This document shows positions 14,760 to 21,355 of a DNA stretch of 21,355 bases, one piece after another. Each line of letters opens with the position of its first letter. Position 1 is the stretch's first letter. The DNA comes from Candidatus Uhrbacteria bacterium. Lineage in GTDB: Bacteria; Patescibacteriota; Patescibacteriia; UBA9934; GWF2-40-263. The notes beneath the pieces were generated by a model. The model saw only the letters and a list, made by a program, of their open reading frames with translations, had not been told where the DNA came from and did no database searches. A program made the translations under genes and the position numbers. The stretch lies in NCBI GenBank assembly GCA_018700535.1, contig JABITQ010000013.1, positions 1-21,355 of the forward strand, given 5' to 3'.

Positions 14760-16031
14760 CTACTTAATCACGCTGATATTCATCCACTTCTGCAACACAT
14801 CTGGAACCAAGATAGTTCCGTCTGCCTGCTGATAGTTCTCCATGATTGCCACAAGCGTACGCCCAATCGCAATCGCTGTTGCGTCGTTCATATGAACAAA
14901 ACGTTTTCCGCTCTCACCTTTTGTTTTGATATTAAGTCGACGTGACTGAAAATCTGTCATCAAGTCTGAAGTGTGCGTTTCGCGATAAGCATCTTGGCCA
15001 GGCATCCACATATTGATATCCACCTGACGACTATCCGGCTTGCCCATATCCCCAGTACAAATTTGCATCACCTCGTATGGAATGTTTAATTGTTGCACAA
15101 GATGCTCTTGCACAGCAATAAACAAGTTCTGCTCTTCAATGGAACTATCAGGATTTGAGAAAGATTCCATCTCAAGCTTATCAAACTGATGCACGCGAAA
15201 AATTCCCTTTGTGTCCTTTCCATAACTCCCCGCCTCGCGACGGAATGCGGTTGAGTAACCAATGTAGCGGAGTGGGAGATCTGCCTCAGGAATTGTTTGG
15301 TTCATGTGCATGGGCCCAAGCGTGTGCTCTGCAGATCCAATCAGAAACAAATCATCGCTTGGAATATAGTATCGCTCGTCACGCGGTTCAAGGCGCCCCA
15401 TCTGCTGCATGATCTCTGGGCGAATAAATACAGGTGGCACGACAGGCACAAACGGTTTTGCTGAAATGCTTAATCCAGCTTTTTCAATAATAGCTTTAAG
15501 TGTCTCTTCATTGGTCAACGTTTCAAACACAAGTTGCACAAGAGCAAACTGCATCAAAGCCAAACCACCCTTAAGGTAGGTAAAGCGCGCACCAGAAACA
15601 TTCGCCGCTGTCTCGTTATCAATAACACCAAGCGCCTTCCCAAGCACATCATGAGACTTAGGCTCAAAATTAAACTTGGTAGGCTCAAGAAATTTACGGA
15701 TCACCACATTCTCAGACTCATCTTTTCCAACAGGTGTGTCCTCTGAAGGAATATTTGGAACGCTCTGCATGAGCTCAAGGTACTCAACCTCAACAGGCCG
15801 AAGCTTCTCTTGAATCTCAGCAAGCTCCCCTTTGAGAGCCTTCCCACGCTCGGCATCCTTCGCCTTAGCGGCTTCATTGCGCTGACGGTTCACCTCATCA
15901 AGCTCGCCTTGAAACTCTCTACGCTCACCATCAAGCACAAGCAGCCGATCGATATCAACCGTCACATGCTTCTGCTCAGCAGCTTTTTTAACAAGATCGC
16001 TATTTTCGCGAATAAACTTTATATCTAACAT
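14760..16031 (-). CDS. serS: Seryl-tRNA synthetase
   Basis: This class II aminoacyl-tRNA synthetase charges tRNA-Ser; two of its substrates are encoded in this window. The 423-residue length matches the family. MLDIKFIRENSDLVKKAAEQ is the classic SerS start. It leads into the antiparallel coiled-coil arm (about 30-105) that contacts the long variable arm of tRNA-Ser. Motif 2 is seen in FRREAGSYGKDTKGIFRVHQFDK, and motif 3 in AIGRTLVAIMENYQQADG near the C-terminus. HMNDATAIAIGRT replaces the more common LNGS/LNGT version before motif 3. The ATG at 16031 is chosen because homology begins there; 40 extra in-frame codons upstream look non-coding. No clear ribosome binding site is visible. Confidence 0.97.
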   Translation of the reverse strand: MLDIKFIRENSDLVKKAAEQKHVTVDIDRLLVLDGERREFQGELDEVNRQRNEAAKAKDAERGKALKGELAEIQEKLRPVEVEYLELMQSVPNIPSEDTPVGKDESENVVIRKFLEPTKFNFEPKSHDVLGKALGVIDNETAANVSGARFTYLKGGLALMQFALVQLVFETLTNEETLKAIIEKAGLSISAKPFVPVVPPVFIRPEIMQQMGRLEPRDERYYIPSDDLFLIGSAEHTLGPMHMNQTIPEADLPLRYIGYSTAFRREAGSYGKDTKGIFRVHQFDKLEMESFSNPDSSIEEQNLFIAVQEHLVQQLNIPYEVMQICTGDMGKPDSRQVDINMWMPGQDAYRETHTSDLMTDFQSRRLNIKTKGESGKRFVHMNDATAIAIGRTLVAIMENYQQADGTILVPDVLQKWMNISVIK

Positions 16032-16120
16032 ACGATGGATATGATGCCTGAAAACGAACAAAATGTGAACCACAGAAAGTCCATTAATGGAATAAGTAAG
16101 CTTAGATGAACTCAGATTTT

Positions 16121-16180
16121 GTACACATGTAGGGAACCCGGGACCCGACATGTCGGGTCCCGGGTTCCCTACATGTGTAC
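16121..16180. repeat. 60-nt perfect palindrome, left flank of the RAYT gene
   Basis: The two 30-nt arms are exact reverse complements around the centre GACATGTC. The inner 46 nt (16128-16173, from TGTAGGGAACCC to GGGTTCCCTACA) is identical to the palindrome at 16961-17006. The outer GTACACA/TGTGTAC pair is unique to this copy. A T6 tract follows on the plus strand, so it could also terminate transcription. Confidence 0.9.
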
Positions 16181-16245
16181 TTTTTTAAGATATCCACACA
16201 CTTGGCTCTAGACAAAATTTAGTAAATTAGCGATGCTGAATATAG

Positions 16246-16273
16246 AAATCCCCTCATTAAACTGAGGGGATTT
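16246..16273 (+). promoter_or_regulatory. Hairpin hiding the ribosome binding site of the RAYT gene
   Basis: AAATCCCCTCA and TGAGGGGATTT form an 11-bp stem with a 6-nt loop, ending immediately before the ATG at 16274. The GAGGGG that would serve as Shine-Dalgarno (16264-16269) is inside the stem, so translation would be kept low. The structure could also block read-through transcription. IS200-type transposase genes use similar control. Confidence 0.7.
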
Positions 16274-16921
16274 ATGTCTTTACGAAACAACATTACCGAA
16301 GAGTACTACCATGTCTATAATCGAGGAGTAGACAAACGAGCAATTTTTTTTGATGAAACGGACTATTGGAGATTTTGGAAGTCGCTCAAAATTTTTAATG
16401 ACCTAGACTATCGGGGAACTGAAAGTTTTTATCGACGACAAAAACGCAATCATGAGCCAAGTAACACGTTTGTAGATATATTGGCAGCATGCTTAATGCC
16501 GAATCACTTCCATATATTACTAAAACAAAATGTCGATGGAGGCATCTCAGAATTCATGAAGAAGATTGGTTTAAGTCACACACATTTCTATAATCGCAAA
16601 CAAGGCAGGTCTGGACGATTATTTGAAAGTCCGTACCAAGCAAAACGGATTGATTCTGATGGATACTTACTTCATATTTCTCGCTACATACATTTAAACG
16701 CTCTGAGTTTAATAGAGATAGATTGGAAAAACATTGGGATACCTAATAACAGAAAGCGAGAATCACTCGATTTTTTAACAACGTATCCCTGGTCATCATT
16801 TCCTGACTACAGCAAAATCCGAAACTCAAACATAATCCAACCATCAAAAATCTTAGAACTATTTGATGATTTTGAAGACTACAAAAAGTACATGTTCTCA
16901 TCTCAACCCAACTCCGATTAA
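16274..16921 (+). CDS. RAYT / Y1 (IS200-like) HUH transposase
   Basis: The 215-residue protein is a REP-associated tyrosine transposase. It has the opening motif YYHVYNRGVDKR (about 11-22) and the HUH metal-binding motif in LMPNHFHILL (His78 and His80). The catalytic Tyr is probably Tyr138, in the hallmark SRYIHLNAL. The length and the YPWSSFPDY segment near residue 171 are typical of RAYTs. It would nick and rejoin single-stranded DNA at the flanking palindromes. All expected catalytic residues are present and the frame is intact, so it may be active. It is AT-rich compared with its neighbours and is the only transposase in the window. Its start is fixed by the hairpin-embedded GAGGGG. Confidence 0.94.
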   Translation: MSLRNNITEEYYHVYNRGVDKRAIFFDETDYWRFWKSLKIFNDLDYRGTESFYRRQKRNHEPSNTFVDILAACLMPNHFHILLKQNVDGGISEFMKKIGLSHTHFYNRKQGRSGRLFESPYQAKRIDSDGYLLHISRYIHLNALSLIEIDWKNIGIPNNRKRESLDFLTTYPWSSFPDYSKIRNSNIIQPSKILELFDDFEDYKKYMFSSQPNSD

Positions 16922-16923
16922 CT

Positions 16924-16954
16924 AAAAACCTCAGGCGCAAGTCTGAGGTTTTTT
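16924..16954 (+). terminator. Terminator of the RAYT gene
   Basis: AAAAACCTCAG and CTGAGGTTTTT form an 11-bp stem with an 8-nt loop, ending in a T6 tract. It starts 3 nt after the stop codon. Confidence 0.9.
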
Positions 16955-16960
16955 CAACGT

Positions 16961-17006
16961 TGTAGGGAACCCGGGACCCGACATGTCGGGTCCCGGGTTC
17001 CCTACA
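16961..17006. repeat. 46-nt perfect palindrome, right flank of the RAYT gene
   Basis: Two exact 23-nt complementary arms surround the centre GACATGTC, identical to 16128-16173. It is further enclosed by TTTTCAACG (16951-16959) and CGTTGAAAA (17018-17026), giving a larger interrupted hairpin. Confidence 0.9.
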
Positions 17007-17066
17007 GAAGTTCCTCTCGTTGAAAACAACAACGATTACATTAACCATCTACTTACATCGACAAAC

Positions 17067-17098
17067 AAAAAGAGGGTAAAGCACGTAGCTTTACCCTC
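17067..17098 (-). terminator. Terminator of the kinase operon
   Basis: GAGGGTAAAGC and GCTTTACCCTC form an 11-bp stem with a 5-nt loop. On the minus strand it is followed by TTTTTGTTTG. It lies 5 nt after the kinase stop codon. Confidence 0.9.
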
Positions 17099-17103
17099 AG
17101 ACT

Positions 17104-18945
17104 TTAGAGCTTTCGACAGCCGACCATGTCCCAGTCACATTCAATCGTGACCATCGTAGAATCAACTTTGAGAGCCCCCATGCTTTGGTTGCCTCCTGCA
17201 CCCTTGAACTTGTAGGTGACTGCATATTTGCCACCTACTGGAAGAGTGATTTTTCGTTTGGATGTTGTGAGCATGTGCTTTTTACCTTCAGAGTCGGTAA
17301 TCCACACCTCCACCACACGTCCAGACGCATCTCCCTGAATACTGAGACTAACCCGTGCCATCTGCTTCTTTACTGCTTCAGGCTCAGCAACCTTTACCTT
17401 TGCAGCTTTTGCCTTCGACTTTGGCTCGACCGCTTTCGCAGCCTTCGCAGCCTTTACCGGGTCTGGTGTCACCATCTTCAATGGATCAGGAGCAGCATCA
17501 ATGGTCCCGGTAGGTGCCGATGGAGCAACGGGAGCACCATCAACAGTTCCAGTAGGTGCCGGCGTAGAAACAGGAGGATCCTGAATCGGCGTCTCCGGCG
17601 GATCGACATTTGCCACAACCACAGGCTCAGGCACAGGACTGGAGTATCTCACCCACAACCCAATTCCAGCAGCAATGGTCATCAGCACAGCCGCGATCAT
17701 CGCGAGTCGCTTCCAAGAACTACCAGGCGAGGTCTTCGCCTGCGCATCATCCTCAAGTTCATTTGAATCGAGCTCTGACCCCACAAAAGTCCCCATCACA
17801 CCATCTTGCTTCGGCAATCCACCTGCGAAGGTGTTGCCAGATCCAAGTGCTGGGGGTGGAGGACGTTTTGTTGTTTCGGCGACAACACTCTGAAGAGCGC
17901 CACCGCCTTGCGCGGCCACAGCAGCTTCGTCAGCAACCAGCGACCGCTGATCAAAGAACGATAGACCGGGATCTGTTGGCTCGCTTCGAAGCGAAACGGC
18001 CTCTGGATTACGATCAGCAACCATCGGAGCCGTTCCGAAGAGCGGTGTATCTTCTGGAAGTTCAGGAAGTGTTGGAAGGATTGCGCTGAGTGCAGCAATC
18101 ATGTCATCAGCTGACTGATAACGATCTCCAGGATCGCATGCAGTCGCTTTTGCAATGATAGGCTTGAATGCCTCTGGTACTCGATCCATTCGCCCCAGCT
18201 TATCGATGACGAGATAGAAGTCGTTTGTTCCAGGAATCTCACACTCACCAGTAACCCAGCTGCAGACCATCCACAGCATCACACCAACAGCGTGAATATC
18301 AGCACGTGGATCCGCACTTTTTGCGTCAGCTTTCTGTTCGGGGGGCATGTAGCCCATTGTTCCCATTGCTGAACCCGCCTTCGTGTGGCGAGTAGATTGT
18401 GCCGTATCAGCTCCAGCGATCCCGAAGTCGGCCAGCTTGATTACTTCATCTCCATGCTTTGGCTTCGCGAAGATGACATTGTCAGGCTTTCCATCACGAT
18501 GAACTACAGGAGACAGAACTCCACGTTGCTCGAATCCGTGTGCGACCCGCATTCCTTTGAGGATTGCGATGATTACCTGCACTGCTTTGCGAGGAGGCAG
18601 AGCCCCAAAAGCCCTCAGGTGATCTGTCAGGGTTCCCCCCTCCAGAAGCTCCATGATGATAAACAGGTTTCCTTCAAACTCGTCGACGTCCTGTACTTCG
18701 ACGATATACGGAGACCTGAGCAAAGCAGTTACTCTTGCCTCAGCCATGAACCGCGAACGGATCATTTTTGAACCAAGATATGCTTTCTGGATGAACTTGA
18801 TCGCAACACCACGACCAAGCAACTCGTCGATGGCAAGAAGCACGAAGCCCATACCACCTTCACCAAGCACCCGACCAATCGTGTAACGACCATTTTTGTA
18901 GCGCCGAAACAGATCAGCGACTCCTCCATCCTCAGTGTCACTCAT
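17104..18945 (-). CDS. Transmembrane Ser/Thr protein kinase (PknB/Hanks type)
   Basis: The product is a 613-residue kinase. The catalytic domain spans about 21-290: glycine loop LGEGGMGFV (27-35), ATP-anchoring Lys50 (AIKF), helix-C Glu69, catalytic loop HRDGKPDN (149-156, with Gly where most kinases have Leu), DFG at 173-175, PPE in place of APE (201-203), and DIHAVGVML. A Pro/Ala-rich juxtamembrane region leads to one transmembrane helix at about 412-432. A Pro/Lys/Ala-rich stalk and a small beta-rich extracytoplasmic domain (about 530-613) follow. The ATG at 18945 is chosen because AAGGAGG lies 8 nt upstream and it overlaps the upstream stop (ATGAGTGA). This layout is characteristic of myxobacterial kinases and unusual in a CPR setting. 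Confidence 0.94.
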   Translation of the reverse strand: MSDTEDGGVADLFRRYKNGRYTIGRVLGEGGMGFVLLAIDELLGRGVAIKFIQKAYLGSKMIRSRFMAEARVTALLRSPYIVEVQDVDEFEGNLFIIMELLEGGTLTDHLRAFGALPPRKAVQVIIAILKGMRVAHGFEQRGVLSPVVHRDGKPDNVIFAKPKHGDEVIKLADFGIAGADTAQSTRHTKAGSAMGTMGYMPPEQKADAKSADPRADIHAVGVMLWMVCSWVTGECEIPGTNDFYLVIDKLGRMDRVPEAFKPIIAKATACDPGDRYQSADDMIAALSAILPTLPELPEDTPLFGTAPMVADRNPEAVSLRSEPTDPGLSFFDQRSLVADEAAVAAQGGGALQSVVAETTKRPPPPALGSGNTFAGGLPKQDGVMGTFVGSELDSNELEDDAQAKTSPGSSWKRLAMIAAVLMTIAAGIGLWVRYSSPVPEPVVVANVDPPETPIQDPPVSTPAPTGTVDGAPVAPSAPTGTIDAAPDPLKMVTPDPVKAAKAAKAVEPKSKAKAAKVKVAEPEAVKKQMARVSLSIQGDASGRVVEVWITDSEGKKHMLTTSKRKITLPVGGKYAVTYKFKGAGGNQSMGALKVDSTMVTIECDWDMVGCRKL

Positions 18946-19825
18946 CGCCCTTAACCTCCTTCGGTCCACCGAACTTCACTTTGAAGCCGAACCCAACACC
19001 ACCAAGCGCTGCGCCGACTCCACCGAGAGCAACTGACGTCCAGCCGAAGCCGTTCGCCTTTGCCATGTTGCCGGCAAGCCGATCGTACGCACCGTCTCCG
19101 TCAGGAGAGCTGGTGTCATTGAATTGATTGCTTTGGTTTACAGCGAGTGCGTAGAACACACCGCCAACCAACGCAGTGGAAGCCCCGGCGATATACCAAG
19201 GCTTTGGTTTTTTGAAATCGATCCGGCGCGGTGCTACCGCAGCGATACCGAACGGGTTCTCGCTCCACTGACGAAGCGTGTCCCCGGACCGCACGTAAAC
19301 CGTCTCGATTTTTCCGTCCGCATGAACCACCTGCACGATGACAGGCGTATCACTCGGACGCATTGCCTCTTTCACGCCATCGACGAACCACTGGCCATCC
19401 TTGGGAGGATAGACCGGCTGCAAGTCTCCGTCACTGAGGCCTGATGCCTCTTTATATGAAACGAGGAAGGGATGTCCCTCTCGCACCACGTCAGACGGAA
19501 ATGCATAGCCCGGTTCAAGCCGACGAGCCGCACGCAACTCTTTGAGCACGCGCAGTCTGTCCTTCAGAAAGAACGCCTGGAACGCCATCGCCCTGTGGAA
19601 GGACGCAGCGGCCGAAGTCGTCATGACTTCACCCAAGCAAGGCAGAACCTGTTCTGAAGCCACCGAAGCATGCTTCAAGAGATCTTCCTTTCGGAATTCA
19701 GCGAACGCACGCTCGACTTCTACGGACTGTTCCGTAAGTTGATCGACCGTCGACACCGTCTCACAGTCCGCCGCAAACGCAGAACGCGTCACAAACAGAC
19801 AGATCAGCATGATAATGAGCCTCAT
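18938..19825 (-). CDS. Exported membrane protein coupled to the kinase, unknown function
   Basis: The 295-residue product has a signal peptide (about 1-18, ending SAFA) and a helical exported domain with Cys21 and Cys63, which could pair. A beta-rich segment at about 140-190 (GQWFVDG to VYVRSGDTL) recalls PEGA-like or surface-binding domains. Two hydrophobic Gly-rich helices follow at about 210-229 and 259-282. The basic and acidic C-terminus KEVKGDE contains the Shine-Dalgarno of the kinase gene. The 8-nt overlap (ATGAGTGA) implies coupled translation, so it probably works with the kinase, perhaps as its sensor or envelope partner. Similar pairs are known in Deltaproteobacteria. ATG at 19825 has GAGG 6-7 nt upstream. 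Confidence 0.85.
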   Translation of the reverse strand: MRLIIMLICLFVTRSAFAADCETVSTVDQLTEQSVEVERAFAEFRKEDLLKHASVASEQVLPCLGEVMTTSAAASFHRAMAFQAFFLKDRLRVLKELRAARRLEPGYAFPSDVVREGHPFLVSYKEASGLSDGDLQPVYPPKDGQWFVDGVKEAMRPSDTPVIVQVVHADGKIETVYVRSGDTLRQWSENPFGIAAVAPRRIDFKKPKPWYIAGASTALVGGVFYALAVNQSNQFNDTSSPDGDGAYDRLAGNMAKANGFGWTSVALGGVGAALGGVGFGFKVKFGGPKEVKGDE

Positions 19826-19890
19826 GAACCACCTCGATTGAAAGAGAAGCTGAAAGAAGGCACGTACCTATAAACTAGATACGACGCCCT

Positions 19891-19919
19891 TTTTTAGCAC
19901 TATTCCTCCTATTCGTCAA
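19891..19919 (-). promoter_or_regulatory. Promoter of the kinase operon
   Basis: On the minus strand the -35 TTGACG (5 of 6) is 17 nt from TAAAAA (4 of 6). A leader of about 60 nt with a Shine-Dalgarno follows. It is divergent from the lipoprotein promoter at 19965. Confidence 0.5.
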
Positions 19920-19964
19920 TATAGCACCGCCAACACCGGAACCCTACTAAGTTGTCCCCAGCTA

Positions 19965-19995
19965 TTGACAAAAAGCAAAAAACAAGGCCTAATAC
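19965..19995 (+). promoter_or_regulatory. Candidate promoter of the Asp-linker lipoprotein
   Basis: A perfect -35 TTGACA (19965-19970) is followed by TAATAC (19990-19995). The 19-nt spacer is longer than ideal, so the -10 choice is uncertain. A leader of about 180 nt would follow. Confidence 0.35.
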
Positions 19996-20109
19996 TTATA
20001 GAAACGTTCTTTACTGAACAACAGGCTGATCCTACTTTGGCCGCAAACAGAAATAAGGGGGACTTTTTTGGTCCTAATATTTCTGTCTGTGGCCATAGTG
20101 GCTGCAACC

Positions 20110-20159
20110 TCCCGCAGAGACGCGGGACAACAACCCGCACTTCGAATACGAAGTACGGG
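20110..20159 (+). promoter_or_regulatory. Structured leader with alternative stems upstream of the lipoprotein
   Basis: Stem 1 is TCCCGC (20110-20115) / GCGGGA (20122-20127). Stem 2 is CCCGCACTTCG (20134-20144) / CGAAGTACGGG (20149-20159), with one mismatch. GCGGG of stem 1 can instead pair with CCCGC of stem 2, so two folds compete just upstream of the Shine-Dalgarno at 20168-20171. Confidence 0.5.
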
Positions 20160-20177
20160 GCAGAGATGGAGTCCGTG

Positions 20178-20810
20178 ATGACCCGTAAAATCAACCTGAT
20201 CTTCCTCGCTCTGTCTCTTCCCCTCGTGGGGTTTGGATGCAGCGAAGACACCAACAACGACACGTCCGGCAACGTCGAAACCGACGCCGACACTGATTCC
20301 GACACGGACAGTGACGCGGACGCCGATGCAGACACCGACTTCATGTCGACGCTGCAGATCGTCTCCCCCGTCGGCCAGACCGGTGCTTGCTTCGTCGACA
20401 ACGACGACGCAACGGACTGCACCTTCACCGTCACCGCAACCGGCTTCTACGACGTCGGCTTCGAGCTCGAGCACTACCTCATCCCCGACACCGAAGTTCA
20501 AGTCACTGACGACGACGACGGCGAAGAGGTCGAGGTGAAGTTCAACTCGTGGTGCAGTGCACCTGAAGGTGACTACAAGGACGAACAACGCGGAACTCGT
20601 TACGATGATGTCCAGACATGGCTCGAAGGCGACACATGTGTCATCGAAGGGTTCTGCGTGGGATTCACCGGCACCGTCGAAGGCACCAACTTCACCACTG
20701 AAAGAAATGGGGTCACCTGCGAAGGTGCCATCAGTGAAGACGCCCAAAGGGTAGATGTCACCATGACACTCTCGGATGAAGTAACCCACTTCACTTTTCT
20801 CCGACAGTAA
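20178..20810 (+). CDS. Small Cys-containing lipoprotein with Asp-rich linker
   Basis: The product is a 210-residue exported lipoprotein. The signal peptide MTRKINLIFLALSLPLVGFGC ends in a plausible lipobox with Cys21. A Thr/Ser/Ala/Asp linker follows (about 34-54, with Asp at every second residue). The globular domain is acidic and probably beta-rich, with six more cysteines that could form three disulfides. I recognise no enzyme motif. This kind of 'DADTDSD' linker after a lipobox is common in lipoproteins of Bradymonadota/Myxococcota-type bacteria. ATG at 20178 is chosen because GGAG lies 6 nt upstream; ATG at 20166 would add four residues. It is GC-rich and runs opposite to the neighbouring genes. 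Confidence 0.85.
   Translation: MTRKINLIFLALSLPLVGFGCSEDTNNDTSGNVETDADTDSDTDSDADADADTDFMSTLQIVSPVGQTGACFVDNDDATDCTFTVTATGFYDVGFELEHYLIPDTEVQVTDDDDGEEVEVKFNSWCSAPEGDYKDEQRGTRYDDVQTWLEGDTCVIEGFCVGFTGTVEGTNFTTERNGVTCEGAISEDAQRVDVTMTLSDEVTHFTFLRQ
20283..20339 (+). repeat. GAC-rich tandem tract coding the Asp linker
   Basis: Alternating Asp codons with Ala, Thr or Ser codons form a near-periodic 6-nt repeat over 57 nt. It codes the flexible acidic linker after the lipid anchor and is liable to expansion or contraction. Confidence 0.75.
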
Positions 20811-20823
20811 CCAAAGCGCAACG

Positions 20824-20860
20824 AACCCGGCTTTCCACCATGGAGAGTCGGGTTATTTAT
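20824..20860 (+). terminator. Terminator of the lipoprotein gene
   Basis: AACCCGGCTTTCC and GGAGAGTCGGGTT form a stem of 13 positions with two mismatches and a 5-nt loop, followed by an AT-rich tract. It lies about 14 nt after the stop codon. Confidence 0.65.
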
Positions 20861-20871
20861 TTTCTTAATTT

Positions 20872-20900
20872 AAAAAGACTGACAAAATGTCAGTCTTTTT
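20872..20900. terminator. Bidirectional terminator between converging genes
   Basis: AAAAAGACTGACA and TGTCAGTCTTTTT form a perfect 13-bp stem with a 3-nt loop and T tracts on both strands. It serves the converging lipoprotein gene and the Cys-rich gene that ends at 20903. Confidence 0.9.
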
Positions 20901-20902
20901 TC

Positions 20903-21355
20903 CTAACTTGGATCAACTACAATATAACCATCAAAATACACCCACGGATCAGACACTGAACTTCCAGCAACATCTGGGCATGCATAACTACTATATCCAC
21001 CACTAGGACAATCATTTGGCTTGCACTCTGCGGTCCTTCCATAACAATCTTCTGACCCATCATCTCCTGAATCACACTCCCCCGTACACCACTCCCAGTT
21101 ATCAATCGCGAACACTCTCGGCTGGAACACACATGCTCCATCTGCGCCTGAGATTGTTTCTGAAGATGAACTGCTGTTACCTGTACATGGAGAGATGATC
21201 AAGCTTCCGTCGGCGTCGACCTGACAGAATCGGCCGGCGTCTTCGAGGTCGCTTAGTCGTGCCTCGGTACATGTGTAATCGTGACCAAACGAGACGTAGC
21301 TGCTGCTACAAGACGTTGAGGTCTTACCCCACTCGTCTTCATCATCACAATACTC
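20903..21355 (-). CDS. Cys-rich exported-type protein, C-terminal part (runs off the window)
   Basis: The frame is open from the window edge to TAG at 20903, giving the last 150 residues. The start lies outside, so this is a partial gene. It has many cysteines with no CxxC regularity (EYCDDEDEW, TSCSSSY, YTCTEA, RFCQVD, SPCTG, GACVF, EWCTGECDSG, EDCYG, ECKPNDCPSG, YACPD) and is Ser-, Gly- and Asp-rich. This composition suggests a disulfide-bonded secreted or surface protein. I cannot name a family. It resembles Cys-rich surface proteins of Deltaproteobacteria in style only. The acidic, Ser-rich composition is shared with the M23 lipoprotein in the same window. Confidence 0.75.
   Translation of the reverse strand, partial: EYCDDEDEWGKTSTSCSSSYVSFGHDYTCTEARLSDLEDAGRFCQVDADGSLIISPCTGNSSSSSETISGADGACVFQPRVFAIDNWEWCTGECDSGDDGSEDCYGRTAECKPNDCPSGGYSSYACPDVAGSSVSDPWVYFDGYIVVDPS

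Larger units (their letters stand above)
16121..17006 (+). mobile_element. REPIN-like unit: RAYT transposase gene bracketed by identical palindromes
   Basis: A single-Tyr HUH transposase gene lies between two copies of the same 46-nt perfect palindrome, about 100 nt upstream and 39 nt downstream. Extra hairpins lie at each end of the gene. RAYT proteins are known to recognise and move REP/REPIN palindromes, so these palindromes are its likely substrates. The palindromes are GC-rich while the gene between them is AT-rich. Confidence 0.75.

Noticed and set aside
16032..16151. 40-codon upstream extension of serS
   Set aside because: SerS homology begins exactly at MLDIKF; the extension runs into the 60-nt palindrome and has no SerS-like sequence.
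19965..20177. N-terminal extension of the Asp-linker lipoprotein starting from a TTG
   Set aside because: The signal peptide starts at MTRKINL with a ribosome binding site 6 nt upstream; the extension would overlap the candidate promoter and the structured leader.

Overview
The window looks like a piece of a Candidate Phyla Radiation (Patescibacteria) chromosome. This is inferred from gene style, not from any search. The left part carries ordinary core genes: recG, three tRNA genes, comF and serS. With them is a long minus-strand operon for a type IV secretion (T4SS)-like machine, built the way such bacteria usually build it: a polytopic VirB6-like protein, a PrgI/VirB3-like protein, a VirB4 ATPase split over two genes and a small anchored VirB8-like candidate. 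Nearly everything is on the minus strand. The exceptions are a RAYT-type transposase gene and one lipoprotein gene.

Layout. 1-914: 5' part of recG. 999-2217: tRNA-Arg(GCG), a small membrane protein, tRNA-Ser(UGA) and tRNA-Ser(GCU). The spacers between and beside the tRNA-Ser genes are full of palindromes and hold one inverted repeat of about 126 nt. 2313-2885: an unrecognised protein with its own promoter and a strong ribosome binding site. 2944-11975: the seven-gene T4SS/comF operon, read from virB6 down to comF. 11976-12307: intergenic, with hairpins and the virB6 promoter. 12308-14269: a large M23-peptidase-like lipoprotein. 14270-14759: a spacer with a two-way terminator. 14760-16031: serS. 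16121-17006: a RAYT transposase gene bracketed by two copies of the same perfect palindrome, a REPIN-like unit. 17104-19825: a translationally coupled pair, a membrane-associated exported protein followed by a transmembrane Ser/Thr protein kinase. 20178-20810: a plus-strand lipoprotein with an Asp-rich linker and a structured leader. 20903-21355: a partial Cys-rich protein.

How it fits together. The operon plausibly builds an envelope-spanning DNA or protein transfer apparatus. ComF at its end links it to DNA uptake or processing. The M23 lipoprotein would act on peptidoglycan outside the membrane. The kinase pair, the Asp-linker lipoprotein and the Cys-rich protein resemble genes of predatory or social Deltaproteobacteria (Myxococcota/Bradymonadota style) more than CPR genes. 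This block starts just past the RAYT repeat unit, so horizontal transfer, or less likely a misassembly at the repeat, should be considered.

Expression signals. Three genes (recG, the small membrane protein, virB6) have an extended -10 element (TGn plus a TATAAT-like hexamer) only 9-11 nt upstream of the start codon and no Shine-Dalgarno sequence, which suggests leaderless mRNAs. Several other genes have clear Shine-Dalgarno sequences.
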